Assembly: GCA_902537055.1 (NCBI GenBank)
Contig: CACAZW010000001.1
Location: forward strand, 62,001 to 126,000
Origin: an uncultured Pelagibacteraceae bacterium
Lineage (GTDB): Bacteria; Pseudomonadota; Alphaproteobacteria; Pelagibacterales; Pelagibacteraceae
Direction: 5' to 3'
Length of the DNA stretch: 64,000 bases
Below, piece after piece: positions 40,450 through 50,097 of the stretch (position 1 is the first letter of the stretch; each line of letters starts with the position of its first letter). A program made the position numbers and the translations under genes. Below the pieces are notes generated by a model, which was given only the letters and a program-made list of their open reading frames with translations, had not been told where the DNA came from and made no database searches.

Positions 40450-40492
40450 AAAGCAGTGAGAATAAGTCCTACAAAATTTATCTCACTGCTTT
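40450..40492 (+). terminator. Terminator-like hairpin overlapping tctB start codon
   Basis: AAAGCAGTGAGA ... TCTCACTGCTTT perfect 12-bp stem followed by T tract; GTG start at 40456 lies in the left arm. Confidence 0.7.
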
Positions 40493-40926
40493 TTTTAGTT
40501 TTATCAGTATTTTATTTATACACAGCTTATAACATTCAAGTATTTGCATTTGATGAGAACGCACCATTCAATGCTAGGACTTTTCCAATATATTTAGGTT
40601 GGGCAGGTATAATTTTATCAAGTTTAAAAATAATTTTACCTGAGAAAATTACTACAGAGGTAAATCATAAACACTTAGATTATAAAAGTATAATCTATCT
40701 AATAATTATCTCTCTAATATATGCAGCTGTAATTTTAAAAATTGGATATTTTATATCAACTTCTTTATTTCTTTTTGCATCTTACTATTTCTTAGGTGAA
40801 AGAAGATGGGGATTAATGTTTATTTTATCTTTTCCATTTGTTGCTGCATTTATGTATTTATTACACGGTTTATTAAACATTTATCTTCGTGATCCATTTT
40901 TAAAATATATTGGAGTTATGGGATGA
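40456..40926 (+). CDS. tctB: Tripartite tricarboxylate transporter small membrane subunit
   Basis: 156 aa, 4 TM, between TctC and TctA, GTG start. Confidence 0.85.
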   Translation: MRISPTKFISLLFLVLSVFYLYTAYNIQVFAFDENAPFNARTFPIYLGWAGIILSSLKIILPEKITTEVNHKHLDYKSIIYLIIISLIYAAVILKIGYFISTSLFLFASYYFLGERRWGLMFILSFPFVAAFMYLLHGLLNIYLRDPFLKYIGVMG

Positions 40927-42422
40927 TCGAAGGAATACTTATCGGATTATCAACAGCGCTATCATTAACGAATATTTTAATGGTGATGGTTGGTTGTTTT
41001 GCTGGAACAATAATTGGAATGTTACCAGGACTTGGACCAATGACTGCAATAGCATTAATGATACCAATTACTTACGGCTTTGATCCATCAACAGGTCTGA
41101 TTTTAATGGCAGGTGTATATTATGGAGCAGTATTTGGAGGATCTACATCTTCTATTTTATTAAATGCACCTGGAATTCCAGGAACAGTTGCTACTGCATT
41201 TGATGGTTATCCGATGGCACAACAAGGGAAAGCTGGCAAAGCTTTAGCTATAGCAGCTTATAGTTCATTTGCAGGTGGAACAATTTCTGCAATTTTTTTG
41301 CTAGTTGCGGCACCTAGTTTGTCAAAAGTAAGTTTAGCTTTTAGGTCGCCTGACTATTTTGCATTAATGATTTTAGGCTTAACAGCAATTTCTGCATTTT
41401 CATCTAAAGGACAGTTTTTAAAAGCAATGATGATGGTAGTTTTAGGATTAATGTTAGCAACAGTTGGTCAGGATTCATTGTCAGATATAACAAGATTTAC
41501 CTTTAACAATATGAACTTAACTGACGGAATAAGCTTTGTATTAATTGTCATGGCTACATTTGCAATGAGTGAAGCTCTAACGATTATTTTTAGAGGTAAA
41601 GATCCTAACAGAGCAGCAAAACAAATCTCATTAACTGAATTAGGCTCAATTAAAGTAAATAAAGAAGAAACAATTAAAATGGCCAAAACAATTCCAAGAT
41701 CTTCAATACTTGGTTTTCTGATAGGTGTTTTGCCTGGCGCAGGCGCAACTATTGCATCTTTCTTAGCTTATGGAATGGAAAGAAATTATGTAAACGAGGA
41801 AGAAAAACAAAAATTTGGAAAAGGTAGTGTTCATGGTTTATCAGCGCCTGAAACGGCAAATAATGCTGCTTGCTCTGGTTCTTTTGTACCATTACTAACA
41901 TTAGGAATTCCTGGAAGTGGTACAACTGCAGTTATGCTTGGAGCTCTTTTAGGGTTTGGTATTCAGCCAGGTCCAAGACTATATCAAACTAACCCTGAAA
42001 TTTTCTGGTCAGTTATTATGTCAATGTACATTGGTATGGTCGTACTTTTGATTTTAAATTTACCCTTAATCCCTTATATCGCTAGAATTTTAGCAGTACC
42101 TAGAAATTATTTAATTCCTCTAATTTTATTTTTTTCAGTAACAGGAATATATTTGATGTCATTTAATAATTTTGATATTTTTTTAATGATAGGTATTGCT
42201 GTAGTAGCAACTTTTTTAAGGCTCTATGATTTTCCCATGCCACCTTTAATATTAGCTTTTGTACTTGGAGGACTAATGGAGGAAACATTGAGAAGATCAC
42301 TTTTAATAAGTGATGGTTCACCTAATTTTTTATGGGATAGACCAATAACTCTAATAATATTATTGATCACAATCACAATTGTTGGGTGGCAAATATTTTC
42401 AACTTTTAGAAAAAAAAATTAA
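40923..42422 (+). CDS. tctA: Tripartite tricarboxylate transporter large membrane subunit
   Basis: GTIIGMLPGLGPMTAIALMIPITYG, GAVFGGSTSSILLNAPGIPGTVATAFDGYPMAQQGKAGKAL. Confidence 0.96.
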   Translation: MIEGILIGLSTALSLTNILMVMVGCFAGTIIGMLPGLGPMTAIALMIPITYGFDPSTGLILMAGVYYGAVFGGSTSSILLNAPGIPGTVATAFDGYPMAQQGKAGKALAIAAYSSFAGGTISAIFLLVAAPSLSKVSLAFRSPDYFALMILGLTAISAFSSKGQFLKAMMMVVLGLMLATVGQDSLSDITRFTFNNMNLTDGISFVLIVMATFAMSEALTIIFRGKDPNRAAKQISLTELGSIKVNKEETIKMAKTIPRSSILGFLIGVLPGAGATIASFLAYGMERNYVNEEEKQKFGKGSVHGLSAPETANNAACSGSFVPLLTLGIPGSGTTAVMLGALLGFGIQPGPRLYQTNPEIFWSVIMSMYIGMVVLLILNLPLIPYIARILAVPRNYLIPLILFFSVTGIYLMSFNNFDIFLMIGIAVVATFLRLYDFPMPPLILAFVLGGLMEETLRRSLLISDGSPNFLWDRPITLIILLITITIVGWQIFSTFRKKN

Positions 42423-42835
42423 ATATAAATTTTATCAGCTAGACCGTAGCAAAGAATTCCACTCAGCACTGTTAAAATTCCAGATGCAATGACACCTTCG
42501 CTATTTGTTTTTTCGTTATGTCCAAGCTTATTGATATAAATTGTATATATCCCAATTAAAAAATATAAAACGTTTTGAGCAAAAATTAGTGTAAAGAAAC
42601 CCCATGTTCCAGCCAAACCATCTGCTTTGATTAACATTATGTAAAGTGCCACTAAAATTGATGCAATAAATGGAGCCCCAAAAAATCTAACCATCACAGC
42701 TGCAGAGTTATCTATATTGTATTGATCTAAAAAAGACTTAGTTGCAACTACTGTTCTGAAAGCGTAAACAGCGTAAACAAGAAAATGTACAATAAAAATA
42801 CTTAAATAAATTATTCCATTAAATTTATCTAACAT
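42419..42835 (-). CDS. Hypothetical membrane protein
   Basis: 138 aa, about 4 TM. Confidence 0.6.
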   Translation of the reverse strand: MLDKFNGIIYLSIFIVHFLVYAVYAFRTVVATKSFLDQYNIDNSAAVMVRFFGAPFIASILVALYIMLIKADGLAGTWGFFTLIFAQNVLYFLIGIYTIYINKLGHNEKTNSEGVIASGILTVLSGILCYGLADKIYI

Positions 42836-42882
42836 ATTTAAATCATATAGGATTCTCTTATATTTTTCAATCTGATGAAATA

Positions 42883-43707
42883 TTAGATTTTTTTATAAAT
42901 ATGAAAAATTATGTCTTTGGGAAAAACTTTTTGAAAATAATAAAATAAAAATAAAAGATAACTAAAAAAATGACAAATTAGTTTATTTTTAATAGTAGAA
43001 TTTAATCTCTCAAAATTTTTATTTCTGCTCACAGTTATCAAAGAAGATGCATAAATCTGCTTATAACCATTTTTGCACAAAAATTTACTTAAGTTATGAC
43101 TATTAAAATATGATAAATGTGGTGATGACAGACCTTTTTGCCAAAGACGATCATAAAAATTTGTAATACCTATCTTTCGTAATAAATTAGAAGTTTTAAA
43201 TATTAATCCATCTGATGATGGAAGATTTAAAACTATTTTACCTTCATCATTTAAAATTGATTTCAATTGACTAAGAACTAATTCAAGGCTTTCTAAATGC
43301 TCAAAGACATCATTAAAAATTATATAATCAAACGTGTTATTTAAATTATTTGTTGAAACATCAAAAGGAAGGCTTAATTGAATAATTTTATTATATTTTT
43401 TTCTTAATAAACCTAATTGTTCTTCATCCGCCTCTGAACCAGTAATATCAATTTCTGCTTTATTACATTCTTCAATAAAGAAACCATTTCCTGATCCAAT
43501 TTCAAGAATTTTTATATTTTTAGTTTCTATTGATTTAATTTTTTTTATAATACTTTTAAAATTATTTTTCCTAACCTCACTTATTCCCTCAATTTCTCTT
43601 CCGAAACCAGGCTTGAGGTTTGACTTTAAAAATTTACATTGATTACATTCATAAACGTATTCATTTAACTTTTGAAATTGATTGTTACATATAATGCAAT
43701 TATTCAT
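42883..43707 (-). CDS. Class I SAM-dependent methyltransferase with N-terminal zinc ribbon-like CxxC...CxxC
   Basis: CIICNNQF...CNQCKFL; KILEIGSGNGFFIEEC; IIFNDVFEHLESLELVLSQLKSIL. Confidence 0.88.
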   Translation of the reverse strand: MNNCIICNNQFQKLNEYVYECNQCKFLKSNLKPGFGREIEGISEVRKNNFKSIIKKIKSIETKNIKILEIGSGNGFFIEECNKAEIDITGSEADEEQLGLLRKKYNKIIQLSLPFDVSTNNLNNTFDYIIFNDVFEHLESLELVLSQLKSILNDEGKIVLNLPSSDGLIFKTSNLLRKIGITNFYDRLWQKGLSSPHLSYFNSHNLSKFLCKNGYKQIYASSLITVSRNKNFERLNSTIKNKLICHFFSYLLFLFYYFQKVFPKDIIFHIYKKI

Positions 43708-44792
43708 TAGTTTAAAATCTTACTGTATTGATCAATTATGTTGGACCAATAGAAATTTGGTACTTTTTCTTTGGCATTTCTTCCATATTCAAGATGTTTA
43801 TTATTTTTAAACATTAAGCATATTGATGAATAAATCTCATCTAGACTATTACCGTCGCAAATTAATCCAGATTTGTCATGCTCTATTGCATCTGATGCTC
43901 CCCCGTCTTTGCCACCAATTGAAGGTATCCCATACTGTGCTGCTTCAATAAATGAAATTCCAAAACCTTCTACAGAGGATTTGTAGATTATTGATGGCAT
44001 AATAAAAACATCTGATTTAGTAACCAATGCATTTTTCAATTCATTTGAAATATCATTCAAAAAAACTACGTGCTTTTCTAAATTCAATTCAATTACTAAT
44101 TTTTTTAAATTTTCCTCCTCATCACCATAACCTATACAGGTGTAAAAAATATTTGGAAATTTTTCCTTCAAATTTCTTAATGCCATTATAACTTTTTCAT
44201 GATTTTTTCTTTTATCATATCTCGATACAGTAATTAACTTTTGCTCTTTACCTTTTAAAATTTCTTCTGCTTGTTTTATATCTTCTTTTGGTATTTCATT
44301 TGCTGGATCAATACCTGGATTTATTACAACTATTTTATTTTCTTCAACACCTTTCTCAATTGCTAGGTTTTTTGTAAATTGAGAATTAGCAACAACATAG
44401 TCAATATTGTTCAGAATTTTTAACAACTTTGTATTATTTCTCGAACCTTTGTTGTGATTTATTTCTTTAGAATGAATTAAACAAATTTTCTTTTTCTTTG
44501 ATGAAATCAATTCCAAACTTTTCCAATGATCAGCAATTATACATTTTACATTTTTGTTTTCTTTTAAATATTCATTAATTAAAAAAGATTTGCGATATTT
44601 TCTGATTAACTTTAATCCACTTATTCTTTCAATCGTGAATGAAACTTTTTCGTCAAATTTTTTGTGATTTTCATGATAATCGGCAAATACTTTTACCATG
44701 TCAAGTTTGGCTAAAGATTTTGCTAATCCCCACATTAAATTTTGCATACCACCGATATCAGGTGGGAAGGTTCTTGTTATTATTAAATACAT
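43707..44792 (-). CDS. Glycosyltransferase family 4
   Basis: RTFPPDIGGMQNLMWGLAK, VVINPGIDP, TVSRYDKRKNHEKVI, SSVEGFGISFIEAAQYGIPSIGG. Confidence 0.93.
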   Translation of the reverse strand: MYLIITRTFPPDIGGMQNLMWGLAKSLAKLDMVKVFADYHENHKKFDEKVSFTIERISGLKLIRKYRKSFLINEYLKENKNVKCIIADHWKSLELISSKKKKICLIHSKEINHNKGSRNNTKLLKILNNIDYVVANSQFTKNLAIEKGVEENKIVVINPGIDPANEIPKEDIKQAEEILKGKEQKLITVSRYDKRKNHEKVIMALRNLKEKFPNIFYTCIGYGDEEENLKKLVIELNLEKHVVFLNDISNELKNALVTKSDVFIMPSIIYKSSVEGFGISFIEAAQYGIPSIGGKDGGASDAIEHDKSGLICDGNSLDEIYSSICLMFKNNKHLEYGRNAKEKVPNFYWSNIIDQYSKILN

Positions 44793-45346
44793 TAATTAGT
44801 TGACCATTTTATCCCACAGCCCATACTAGGAAATTGCTCCTCTGGACCTTTACCTGTTTCTGAAACTTGTTTCATAGCAATAAACAAATCACTATCTCCA
44901 GATCTTACAGGTTTTAGTTCTCTTAATTCTCTAATTCTTCCTCTATATTGAAGACCAAAATCTTTATCGTAACCAAAAAAATCTGGAGTGCACACAGCAT
45001 CATATTTTCTTGCAATATCTTGTGTTTCATCAATTAAGTAAGGAAAATTAAACTTATGTTTAATTGCAAACTCTATCATTTTTTTAAAAGAGTCTTCTGG
45101 ATAATTAATTGGATCATTAGAACATATAGCAACTGAATTTATTCCTAAATCATTAAGTTTATTACAATCCTCCACCACATCTTTTATAATTGCTTTTACA
45201 TATGGACAATGATTACAGATAAACATTACCAACGTTCCATTTTCACCTTTGATATCATTTAATGATATTAATTTGTTCTCTGTAGATTTTAATTCAAAGT
45301 TTTCTGCTTTTTTTCCAAAATCACATACTGGTGTTTTAATAGGCAT
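44792..45346 (-). CDS. Thioredoxin-fold / AhpC-TSA-like redoxin
   Basis: LVMFICNHCPYVKAI, ARKYDAVCTPDFFGYDKDFGLQYRGRI. Confidence 0.88.
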   Translation of the reverse strand: MPIKTPVCDFGKKAENFELKSTENKLISLNDIKGENGTLVMFICNHCPYVKAIIKDVVEDCNKLNDLGINSVAICSNDPINYPEDSFKKMIEFAIKHKFNFPYLIDETQDIARKYDAVCTPDFFGYDKDFGLQYRGRIRELRELKPVRSGDSDLFIAMKQVSETGKGPEEQFPSMGCGIKWSTN

Positions 45347-45366
45347 AATGTAATAATATATAAATT

Positions 45367-45879
45367 ATGTTTTATGATTTAAAAGATAAAAAACCAAAAA
45401 ACTCTGGCGAAAATTGGGTGGCACCAAATGCAACTATAATAGGAGATGTCACATTAGAAAAAAACTCTAGCGTTTGGTTTAATGCTGTAATTAGAGGTGA
45501 TAATGAAAACATTCATGTTGGAGAAGGTTCAAATGTTCAAGATGGGAGTGTTCTACATACTGACCCAGGATGCCCATTAAGAATAGGTAAAGACGTAACC
45601 ATCGGTCACATCGTTATGCTTCATGGATGTACAATTGGAGACAATAGTTTAATAGGTATTGGAGCTGTCATTTTAAATAATGCGAAAATAGGCAAAAACT
45701 GCATCATTGGTGCAAAAGCATTAATAACTGAAAACAAAGAAATTCCAGACAACTCATTAGTAGTTGGAGCTCCAGGAAGAGTAGTTAGAAAACTTACAGA
45801 CGAAGAGATAGGTAAAATTACAGAGAACGCAAAACATTACCAAGATAATTGGAAACGATATTCGAAATCAATATTTTAA
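45367..45879 (+). CDS. Gamma-carbonic-anhydrase-family hexapeptide repeat protein
   Basis: WVAPNATIIGDVTLEKNSSVWFNAVIRGDNENIHVGEGSNVQDGSVLHTDPGCPLRIGKDVTIGHIVMLHGCTIGD. Confidence 0.92.
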   Translation: MFYDLKDKKPKNSGENWVAPNATIIGDVTLEKNSSVWFNAVIRGDNENIHVGEGSNVQDGSVLHTDPGCPLRIGKDVTIGHIVMLHGCTIGDNSLIGIGAVILNNAKIGKNCIIGAKALITENKEIPDNSLVVGAPGRVVRKLTDEEIGKITENAKHYQDNWKRYSKSIF

Positions 45880-47574
45880 ATGAAAAAAATATTAGCGACC
45901 ATATTTTTTAGCTTTATATGGTGCGAAACTTCTAATGCAGAAAATCAACAAATATGTGATTGGATTGTTGATGAAATTTATGCCGACCTTTTAAATCAAG
46001 GCTCTAATGATCATCTTTTTGTTGTAGTTGGGAATGATGGAAAATGTGAGTACGGACGTGGAACAGAGAAGCAAGATGGATTTAATGATTGTGAAAAACA
46101 TAGGAAAGAAAAAGGAATAAATGGTGAGTGTAAACTTTTTGCAATTGGCAAGAAAAAATTTATAGAAAATAAAACAGCCCTTAAGACTGGTTGCATAAAA
46201 GGTAATTGCGTTAATGGAAAAGGAACTTTTATATGGCCCAATGGGGATAAATATAATGGAAATTGGAAAAATCAAAAACCCCATGGCCTAGGTACTTTTA
46301 AATGGGTTAATGGAACAAAATATATTGGTGATTGGGAGCTGGGTATACAAAATGGTCAAGGAACAGTTACTTGGGCAAATGGAGATAAATACATCGGTGG
46401 AAGAAAAAATGGAGAAGCTGATGGGCAAGGAACCTTCATATTCGCAAACGGCATAACACAATCCGGAGAGTGGAAAAATGGAAATTTAATCGAGACAGAC
46501 TCGAGCGGAAAGGCAATAGGTTGTGTTGAAGGCAATTGTGATAATGGAAAGGGGACAGGTGTTTGGGAAAAAGGTTTTAAATATGTCGGTGAATGGAAAA
46601 TGCAAAATATGCATGGTTTTGGAATTGGTACTTGGCCAAATGGAGATAGATATGAAGGTGATTGGGTAAATGGCCAAAGAACTGGACAAGGTAAATATTT
46701 TTATAGTAGTGGTGGAGGTGTTTATACCGGAGAGTGGAAAAATAATAATAGACATGGCGAAGGAACAATGATTTGGAACGATGGTGTAAAACAAGTTGCA
46801 ATATGGGAAATGGACAAACCTGTAAAAACAATAAGTTTAAGCAAAAATTTCATTTTTAAAGGTGGTAGTGAGTGGAAAGATGGAGACATAATAAATAAAA
46901 AAGACCCAAGTAATTTTATAAATTTATCATTTGTAGAGAAAAAAAAAGTGATGGGTTATGATAAGAGAACCTTGACAAACAAATACACAAAAGATGGTTG
47001 GGGTAAAAGTAGTTTTACAGTTTTTGTCTTTAACGCAAGTTTTGAGAACAGTAAGGATATATTAATAAATGTTAATGATGAATTTAAAACTAATAAAAAG
47101 GCAAAAAAACAAGCAATAAAGTGGGCAAAAATATATGGACAAATGCCAAAATTTTTAAAAAAAAATGTTAAAGAAATAAATATACATAAAGGCAAAGTAG
47201 GCTGGGCAGGAGGACAAGGTACTATAGTAATTCACACAGATTATCTTACAAATGAAAATAAAAAATATGCTGAGGAGTTAATGTTTCATGAATTAACCCA
47301 CGCTTCTCTTGATTGGTGGTGGGGCGGATCTGTTAATGAGGAAAAATGGCTAAATGCTGTTAGCACAGACAAGTATTATATTTCAGAATATGCTTGGGAA
47401 TTACCAGGAAATGAAGACTTAGCTGAAACTGTATTATGGTGGTATGCATCAAGGTGTAAAGTAGATAGAATTTCAAAAAAAAATAATGAAAAAGTTAATA
47501 AATTTTTAACTAATCGTTTTCAATACCTAGATGAACAAAACTATGACACGAGTCCATCTAACTGTATTAATTAG
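45880..47574 (+). CDS. Secreted MORN-repeat protein with C-terminal zincin-like domain (HELTH)
   Basis: Signal peptide ending CETSNAE; multiple NGDKYxGxWKxGxxxGxGTxxW repeats; EELMFHELTHASLDWWW; DLAETVLWWYASRCKVDRISK. Confidence 0.75.
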   Translation: MKKILATIFFSFIWCETSNAENQQICDWIVDEIYADLLNQGSNDHLFVVVGNDGKCEYGRGTEKQDGFNDCEKHRKEKGINGECKLFAIGKKKFIENKTALKTGCIKGNCVNGKGTFIWPNGDKYNGNWKNQKPHGLGTFKWVNGTKYIGDWELGIQNGQGTVTWANGDKYIGGRKNGEADGQGTFIFANGITQSGEWKNGNLIETDSSGKAIGCVEGNCDNGKGTGVWEKGFKYVGEWKMQNMHGFGIGTWPNGDRYEGDWVNGQRTGQGKYFYSSGGGVYTGEWKNNNRHGEGTMIWNDGVKQVAIWEMDKPVKTISLSKNFIFKGGSEWKDGDIINKKDPSNFINLSFVEKKKVMGYDKRTLTNKYTKDGWGKSSFTVFVFNASFENSKDILINVNDEFKTNKKAKKQAIKWAKIYGQMPKFLKKNVKEINIHKGKVGWAGGQGTIVIHTDYLTNENKKYAEELMFHELTHASLDWWWGGSVNEEKWLNAVSTDKYYISEYAWELPGNEDLAETVLWWYASRCKVDRISKKNNEKVNKFLTNRFQYLDEQNYDTSPSNCIN

Positions 47575-47593
47575 ATAGATTAAAGGAGAATAA

Positions 47594-47884
47594 ATGTCGG
47601 CAGGGTATGTAATTGCGCAATTAAGAGTAACTAATTCAGAAAATTATAAAGAGTACATTGAAAAAGTTAATCCAATTGTAAAAAAATTTGATGGAGAGTT
47701 CTTGGTTAGAAATGGTGAATATCAAATATTTGATGGAGAAACTAATTTTCCAAGAATAATTATTCTAAAATTTCCAAGTTATGAGAGGGCTTTGGAGTGG
47801 TATAATTCAGAGGAATATAAACCTATTAAACAGATTAGACTCGATAATTCTGAAGGCACTAATATAATAATTAAAGGTTTGTAA
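47594..47884 (+). CDS. DUF1330-family protein
   Basis: MSAGYVIAQLRVTNSENYKEYIEKV...FPSYERALEWYNSEEYKPIKQIR. Confidence 0.9.
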   Translation: MSAGYVIAQLRVTNSENYKEYIEKVNPIVKKFDGEFLVRNGEYQIFDGETNFPRIIILKFPSYERALEWYNSEEYKPIKQIRLDNSEGTNIIIKGL

Positions 47885-47892
47885 AATACAGT

Positions 47893-48756
47893 ATGTTAAA
47901 AATATTGTTTTCAATTTCACCTGCAATTTTAATTTTACTTTTTTTTTATTTTAAAGATAAATTTAGAGAGCCACCAATACATGTTTTCCAAGCTTTTTTC
48001 CTAGGGATAATGATTGTTCTTCCAGTGGTATTAGTTAATGAAATTTTTTACTATGATTTTTGTTGGAACAAAATTCAAGGATCTTATTTTGGTAAATCAG
48101 TCTACAATCATTTATCCAGGGTAGCTTTTCAAGAGGAACTATGGAAATTTTTAATTTTGTTCTTTTTCTTTTCACATTTAATGGAAGAGCCAATGGATGG
48201 AATTGTTTATGGAGTGGCTGTTTCTTTAGGTTTTTCTGCATATGAAAATATTGATTACGTTTTTAGAGCCGACAAATTTAATATTTCTTGGACGTATATG
48301 TCTTTTGTAAGAATTTTGCCAACATTTATGCATTTTGTTACAGGTGCTTTTATGGGTTTATTTATTGCTCTTAACCTTCTGTATTATAAAAATAAAAATA
48401 ATTATTTTTATATATTCCTTTTATCTGTTGTATTTCATGCTTCCTATAATGTATTTTTGGATTTCTTTTTTTACAGCACCATATTTATACTTTTTATTGC
48501 AGTAACAGCTATGTTCTATTTTTATAAATTAATAAGTAAAGAACAGATTAAAAATTTAAAAGAGTTAGATAAAATCCCTGAAGAATTTAAATTAAATCCT
48601 GAAAGGTTATTTTATCCCGATCCATCTAAAGCAAAAATAAAAGATATTGTATTTCCAATAACATCTGTATTTATTTTAGTTCATTTGATTGCAGCAATTA
48701 CTTTATTTATCTCACCAAATCTTACTCCAGAAATATATCCTATTTTAGAAAAATAA
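47893..48756 (+). CDS. PrsW-family intramembrane metalloprotease
   Basis: FQEELWKFLIL (EExxK-like), GFSAYENIDYV, MHFVTGAFMGL, multiple TM. Confidence 0.88.
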   Translation: MLKILFSISPAILILLFFYFKDKFREPPIHVFQAFFLGIMIVLPVVLVNEIFYYDFCWNKIQGSYFGKSVYNHLSRVAFQEELWKFLILFFFFSHLMEEPMDGIVYGVAVSLGFSAYENIDYVFRADKFNISWTYMSFVRILPTFMHFVTGAFMGLFIALNLLYYKNKNNYFYIFLLSVVFHASYNVFLDFFFYSTIFILFIAVTAMFYFYKLISKEQIKNLKELDKIPEEFKLNPERLFYPDPSKAKIKDIVFPITSVFILVHLIAAITLFISPNLTPEIYPILEK

Positions 48757-48816
48757 TTATTAAAGATTTAAGAAGTTTAACTAGATAATTTTGTATATAA
48801 ATATATTATTTTATTA

Positions 48817-49683
48817 ATGAAAAAAATATTCTTAATTCTAATAATCACATTATTTAGTTCATCAATATTCGCATCAGATGAAAAGCCAGGTAGATTTTTT
48901 GAAGACCAGCCAGATGTTACTGATGATTATCAAATTCATTTTATTTATTTTCTTGCAAAAAAAACAAAAGATAATGAAAGAGATATTAATGGCTGGATAG
49001 AAAAAGAAGTCAAAAAAATAGATGATTTATTTTTTAAAATGACTGGCAATAAGCAAAGATTAAAATTTGATTATCGACAAGATGGCAAACTAGATATCTC
49101 ATTTGTAAGAATGGATCGTAAAGCTAAAAAAGGTGGATGGAATGTTAATTATCCAGATTATTACTTGCAAAAACAAGGATTTAATAATCCAAAAAAATTA
49201 TATTTCTCATTTACAGATGCGGCAAGCGGAGACGGAGGTCAAATGGGACCTCATCATGGATACTTGTTTATAAAAAGAGCATCAGGTCAAATTACTAAAA
49301 TTTCAATTCATGAATTACTTCATGGCAATGGTTTTGCTATGCCTTGTACTAAAGGAGTTAAAAATGGAGCACATTTAACCACTGGTATTCTTAGTCAAAA
49401 TCTTTCAAAAAAATTTGGAAAAGGAGTTTACGATCACAATGATCCAACTTGTCCAGACTTAAAAGACTCAGTTTATTTAACTCCAACTTCAGATAATCCA
49501 TTTGATCCACTTCAAATTGCTTGCGCTTTAGGTCAAAAGAAAAGAGGTAATCCTCCTGGAAATTATCAAATTCCAGCAAGATATACTCATAAAAAATTAC
49601 TTAAAGGACGAAAAAATGAATGGTGTACTTATAAGTTAACTGAGTATGCCAAAGAAGATTGGTTTAAAAAATGGAAAGAATAA
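48817..49683 (+). CDS. Secreted protein with zincin motif HELLHGNGF
   Basis: Signal peptide; ISIHELLHGNGFAMPCTKG. Confidence 0.65.
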   Translation: MKKIFLILIITLFSSSIFASDEKPGRFFEDQPDVTDDYQIHFIYFLAKKTKDNERDINGWIEKEVKKIDDLFFKMTGNKQRLKFDYRQDGKLDISFVRMDRKAKKGGWNVNYPDYYLQKQGFNNPKKLYFSFTDAASGDGGQMGPHHGYLFIKRASGQITKISIHELLHGNGFAMPCTKGVKNGAHLTTGILSQNLSKKFGKGVYDHNDPTCPDLKDSVYLTPTSDNPFDPLQIACALGQKKRGNPPGNYQIPARYTHKKLLKGRKNEWCTYKLTEYAKEDWFKKWKE

Positions 49684-49698
49684 TCTTGTTAAAATTTA

Positions 49699-50097
49699 TT
49701 ATTTATCACTTAGTTTTAATATTTTAAAAGATAGTTTTAATTTAGGAAATCTTTTATTTAAAATTGCTTTAATTTTTTCAAATGAGTCTTTATGAATTTT
49801 CTTTTCTACAAACGAACCAATTTCTTTTTTTCCATTTACTATTTTAGCTGCACCACAATCTTCATGATTAATAACTATTAATTTATTAATATTATGCAAC
49901 TTTATCGAAGTTGATAAATTATCCAAAAAGGTTGATTGCCATTTTTTAAATTTTTTAGAAGTTACACCAATTGCTGATCCAGCAATAGTAAATGAGCTAT
50001 ACTTTCCAGTTAATTTCTTTTTTTTTAAATAATTAAAAACTTTTGGCTGAAACCTTGGATCCATACATGACAAAACCATAGCTTCATATTTTTTCAT
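49699..50097 (-). CDS. Beta-carbonic-anhydrase-like protein
   Basis: LSCMDPRFQP ... VINHEDCGAAK zinc-ligand pattern; ATG at 50097 preferred over listed 50112. Confidence 0.75.
   Translation of the reverse strand: MKKYEAMVLSCMDPRFQPKVFNYLKKKKLTGKYSSFTIAGSAIGVTSKKFKKWQSTFLDNLSTSIKLHNINKLIVINHEDCGAAKIVNGKKEIGSFVEKKIHKDSFEKIKAILNKRFPKLKLSFKILKLSDK

Noticed and set aside
45991-46831. Several overlapping minus-strand ORFs
   Set aside because: The repetitive MORN coding sequence leaves antisense frames open; low-complexity products.
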